Below are positions 12,281 to 14,509 of a stretch of 14,509 nucleotides of DNA, in pieces. Each line of letters begins with the position of its first letter. Position 1 is the stretch's first letter. A program made the translations under genes and the position numbers. The stretch comes from Ruminococcaceae bacterium UBA3751 (lineage in GTDB: Bacteria > Bacillota > Clostridia > Oscillospirales > Acutalibacteraceae): contig DFGL01000074.1 in assembly GCA_002371215.1 (NCBI GenBank), forward strand, positions 1 to 14,509, read 5' to 3'. The notes below the pieces were generated by a model. That model was not told the DNA's origin. It did no database searches and worked only from the letters and a program-made list of their open reading frames with translations.

Positions 12281-13494
12281 CTGTTAAGATACATATTGAT
12301 TATATCCTCGGGAACGTGCTTTTTAACGAATTCGCTGTTTCTTGCAATTTCGCTCGCCTCCTCAAAGCTATGCGGGAACAGCTCGTACTGTGATACCACC
12401 TCCTGCGGCATAGTCCTGAAGCTGAAATTAGCAACGGGCGGCAGCTCGTACTGATTGTTAATTCCCTCAAGGCAGGCATAAATAATCAGCGCGAAAGCAA
12501 GGTACGGATTAGCCGTTGAATCGGGAGAGCGGAGCTCTGCCTGACGGTATGCTCCGACATATTCGGGAACCTTTAAAAGATGCGCGTGGTTTTCACTCGT
12601 CCACGATATGTATTTCGGCGCACCTTTAACGCTGAGACGTTTAAAGGATTCCTCCGAAGGGTTGAGAAACGCCGCAATCTCGCGGATTCTTTTAAGTATT
12701 CCCGCAATCGCATAAGCCATATGATTATCTCCGCCGTCATTTGACCTTACGGAAATATTGATATGAAAGCCGTTACCGGGCATATCGGGAAGCGGTTTTG
12801 GCGAAAAGTCCGCATAAAGCCCTGCATTAGCCGCTTCATTTTTTATTATTGTTTTAAGGGTTGTAAAATGATTTCCCGCGGTGAGGGGGCTGTAATAACC
12901 AAAGGTGATTTTGTTCTGCCCGGGGCCTGCCTCGTGAAAGGCGTTATTCGGACGGGCGCCCATTTCCTCAAGAGTAAGGCAGATCTTTCTTCTTATTTCA
13001 TCGCATTTATCCTCGGGCGGAATGTCGTAAAGCCTTGCGTCATCATAAGGTTCTTTAGTGGGCTTTCCGTCTGAATCCGTTTTAAAAAGATAGAATTCAA
13101 GCTCTGTTCCGAAATAGAATTCGTAGCCCGACTTCTCCGCCTCGGAAAGCGCTTTGATAAGCAGGCTTTTTGTTCCGCGGCGTTCAAAGGGAGCGCCGTC
13201 GGCATAGGTCATATTACAAAACATTCTTACCGCCTGGTCATTTTCGGGGCGCCAGGGCAAATCCGAAAAGGTTTCAGGCTCAGGGTGAAGAATAAGATTG
13301 CGGTAAATTCCCTCGCCGAAATCCTTTACCTCGGAAGCGTCAAAGGCAACGCCGTGCTTGAACGCGGAGGAAAGCTCCTCGGGCATAATGGTAATATTCT
13401 TTTCCCTCCCGAAAATATCGCAAAACGCAAGAATTACGGTTTTAATGTTTTCCTCTTTAACTATACGGATTATTTCGTCCTTATTCAAAGTCAT
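12274..13494 (-). CDS. Glutamine synthetase family protein, with altered active-site residues
   Basis: A 406-residue protein, shorter than usual type I glutamine synthetases (about 440-470). Start ATG 13494 with GGGAGG 9-14 bases upstream. Residues 15-100 are the beta-grasp domain (ILAFCDIFGREKN); residues 105-400 the catalytic domain with FGTELEFYLF (E131, E133), HEAGPGQ (E188), GNGFHINIS (H244), FKRL (R286) and AELRSPDSTANPYLAFA (E320, R322). Departures from the family: the glutamate of GQ-x-E is lysine (PGQNKITF, K195), and NRSA.IRIP-like arginines read NHAHLLKVP (H303, K308). It may be a gamma-glutamyl ligase acting on another amine or acid, or a weak or inactive relative. It has its own promoter and lies downstream of, but is separated by a terminator from, the oxidoreductase operon. 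Confidence 0.85.
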   Translation of the reverse strand: MTLNKDEIIRIVKEENIKTVILAFCDIFGREKNITIMPEELSSAFKHGVAFDASEVKDFGEGIYRNLILHPEPETFSDLPWRPENDQAVRMFCNMTYADGAPFERRGTKSLLIKALSEAEKSGYEFYFGTELEFYLFKTDSDGKPTKEPYDDARLYDIPPEDKCDEIRRKICLTLEEMGARPNNAFHEAGPGQNKITFGYYSPLTAGNHFTTLKTIIKNEAANAGLYADFSPKPLPDMPGNGFHINISVRSNDGGDNHMAYAIAGILKRIREIAAFLNPSEESFKRLSVKGAPKYISWTSENHAHLLKVPEYVGAYRQAELRSPDSTANPYLAFALIIYACLEGINNQYELPPVANFSFRTMPQEVVSQYELFPHSFEEASEIARNSEFVKKHVPEDIINMYLNRK

Positions 13495-13522
13495 GCTCTC
13501 GCCTCCCTATATCTTTAATTCT

Positions 13523-13551
13523 AATATATATTATATTCCCCACCCTGTCAA
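13523..13551 (-). promoter_or_regulatory. Sigma-A promoter of the glutamine synthetase-like gene
   Basis: On the minus strand TTGACA (13551-13546), a 17-bp spacer and TATATT (13528-13523). It begins only one base after the T tract of the upstream terminator, so the promoter and terminator are packed back to back. Confidence 0.75.
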
Positions 13552-13552
13552 T

Positions 13553-13584
13553 AAAAAAAGCAAGCAAGGGTTTGCCTTGCCTGC
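13553..13584 (-). terminator. Rho-independent terminator of the oxidoreductase operon
   Basis: On the minus strand GCAGGCAAGG (13584-13575) pairs with CCTTGCTTGC (13569-13560), with one G-U pair, around a 5-base loop, followed by seven T (13559-13553). It lies 9 bases past the stop of the gamma-subunit gene. Confidence 0.88.
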
Positions 13585-13593
13585 CTTTATAGT

Positions 13594-14124
13594 TTAATAA
13601 TCATATCCTGCTTTAATAGCCTTAAGGTTAACGTCAATAAGGTTTGCTTTCCTTGCGGAAACAACCTTTCTCAGCGCGTCCTCCATTCCTTCAAAGGAAA
13701 CGACGCCGGTTTCCTTGATAACCTTGCCGAGCATAATCATATTTGCGAGAGTAGGAACTCCGAGCTCCTGAGCCATCTTTGTTGCGGGGATATAGAAAAC
13801 CTCAACGTCGCTTCTTTCAACCTTACGGGTGATAAGAGTTTCGTCAACAAAAATCTTTGCTCCGCTTACAGCCTCGTTCTCATATTTATCAAGAGAAGGA
13901 AGGTTCATAACGATTAATACGTCCGGATTATCAACAATCGGAGAGCCAACGGGCTCATCGCTGATAATAACGTTACAGTTTGCGGTACCGCCGCGCATCT
14001 CAGGGCCGTATGAGGGAAGCCAGCTGAGCTGCTTATTTTCAACAAGTCCCTTGTACGCAAGAACCTTGCCCGCAAAAAGAATACCCTGACCGCCGAAGCC
14101 GGCAATTAAAATTCTACTTGTCAT
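13594..14124 (-). CDS. 2-oxoacid:ferredoxin oxidoreductase, gamma subunit
   Basis: A 176-residue protein with the typical gamma (POR_N-like) opening RILIAGFGGQGILFAGKVLA, then SWLPSYGPEMRGGTANCNVI (about 33-52), a family signature, and VPTLANMIMLGKVIKETG near 123-140. Length is usual for the KorC/VorC class. The subunit is part of a cytosolic TPP and iron-sulphur enzyme that decarboxylates 2-oxoacids to acyl-CoA with reduction of ferredoxin. Start ATG 14124 lies one base after the stop of the beta subunit gene, whose 3' end (GAGGAGGG) supplies the ribosome binding site. The subunit type resembles 2-oxoglutarate or branched-chain 2-oxoisovalerate enzymes rather than pyruvate synthase; which of the two cannot be settled here. 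Confidence 0.9.
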   Translation of the reverse strand: MTSRILIAGFGGQGILFAGKVLAYKGLVENKQLSWLPSYGPEMRGGTANCNVIISDEPVGSPIVDNPDVLIVMNLPSLDKYENEAVSGAKIFVDETLITRKVERSDVEVFYIPATKMAQELGVPTLANMIMLGKVIKETGVVSFEGMEDALRKVVSARKANLIDVNLKAIKAGYDY

Positions 14125-14125
14125 T

Positions 14126-14509
14126 TTATTCGCCCTCCTCTGCTGTCTTATCCTTATAAACGCCGAGCGGATAATACGGAATCATATCGCTTTCAACCCA
14201 ATCAAGCGCCTGCTGAGGAGTCATACCCCAGTTAGTTGGGCAGGAGGAAACAACCTCAATAAGAGAGAAGCCCTTGCCCTCAACCTGATTTTTGAAGCCC
14301 TTCAGGATTGCCTTCTTGGCGTTTCTTACGTTTTTAACGTTGTTTACCGCAACTCTTTCAATATACGCAGGTCCGTCAAGCGCTGCAAGGAGCTCGCTGA
14401 TTTTAATCGGGAAGCCCGCAGTTTTAACGTCGCGTCCGTAAGGAGAGGTCTGAGTAACCTGACCCGGAAGCGAGGTAGGAGCCATCTGGCCGCCTGTCAT
14501 ACCGTAAAT
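14126..14509 (-). CDS. 2-oxoacid:ferredoxin oxidoreductase, beta subunit, C-terminal part
   Basis: The frame is open to the window edge, so the start and the TPP-binding motif lie beyond base 14509; 127 residues are visible. The segment IYGMTGGQMAPTSLPGQVTQ followed by TSPYGRD is a hallmark of KorB/VorB beta subunits, directly after the TPP/Mg2+ site. Further on, YIERVAVNN and LIEVVSSCPTNWGMTPQQAL are also typical of the C-terminal third. The ATG at 14500 is internal. The gene is followed with a one-base gap by the gamma subunit; alpha and small ferredoxin-like subunit genes are expected upstream, outside the window. Confidence 0.92.
   Translation of the reverse strand: MYGMTGGQMAPTSLPGQVTQTSPYGRDVKTAGFPIKISELLAALDGPAYIERVAVNNVKNVRNAKKAILKGFKNQVEGKGFSLIEVVSSCPTNWGMTPQQALDWVESDMIPYYPLGVYKDKTAEEGE

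Noticed and set aside
12188..12454. 88-aa plus-strand frame
   Set aside because: It crosses the convergent terminator and lies antisense to the glutamine synthetase-like gene.
1..14509. CRISPR arrays, tRNA or rRNA genes, complete insertion sequences or an integrase gene
   Set aside because: I looked for regularly spaced repeats, tRNA-like T-arms and acceptor stems, and transposase or recombinase motifs on both strands and saw none.

Overview
The window looks like chromosome of a low-GC Gram-positive anaerobe, most likely a gut Clostridia (Oscillospirales/Ruminococcus-like). This rests on the T-box leader, strong GGAGG-type ribosome binding sites, TTGACA-17-TATAAT-type promoters, TTG/GTG starts, a 2-oxoacid:ferredoxin oxidoreductase, and overall gene style. 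The species cannot be fixed from the sequence alone.

Layout. (1) 1-575: 3' end of a PhoR-like sensor histidine kinase with a strong terminator. (2) 578-1044: a scar holding only the C-terminal tail of a class I methyltransferase, then an AT-rich hairpin-containing stretch that ends in a promoter whose -35 box lies inside a perfect palindrome. (3) 1045-4890: a compact, AT-rich, co-oriented five-gene cassette: XRE regulator, ABC/OLD-type ATPase, stand-alone TOPRIM (DUF3226-like) protein, winged-helix + DUF4145/HEPN-like protein, and a tandem winged-helix protein. It has the look of an uncatalogued anti-phage or OLD/PARIS-like system and is the best candidate for a new system here. (4) 4891-5200: non-coding element end, with repeated GGCAACA boxes, a motif identical to a guaA 3' end (a known integration target), a large hairpin and a very strong terminator. 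(5) 5292-5878: a frameshifted C-terminal remnant, perhaps a polymorphic toxin tip, with a coupled small gene that may be its immunity protein. (6) 5985-7177: D-2-hydroxyacid dehydrogenase and a 49-aa small ORF. (7) 7174-12270: a T-box-controlled three-gene operon: a LeuA-like protein lacking the catalytic HxH, a TIM-barrel/acyl-CoA synthetase fusion, and an amidohydrolase. (8) 12274-14509, minus strand: a glutamine synthetase family protein with its own promoter, then the gamma and (partial) beta subunits of a 2-oxoacid:ferredoxin oxidoreductase.

How the parts may work together. In the cassette, the XRE protein probably represses the operon through the palindrome. The ATPase and TOPRIM genes overlap by ATGA and together recreate the two halves of an OLD nuclease. 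The last two genes overlap by one base and share a winged-helix fold, so they may act as a DNA/RNA-sensing or accessory pair. In the T-box operon, the candidate specifier CUC and a U facing the tRNA discriminator suggest a response to uncharged leucine tRNA. Several proteins of this metabolic half keep family folds but have lost textbook active-site residues, so standard names (2-isopropylmalate synthase, isomerase, glutamine synthetase) should be used with caution.
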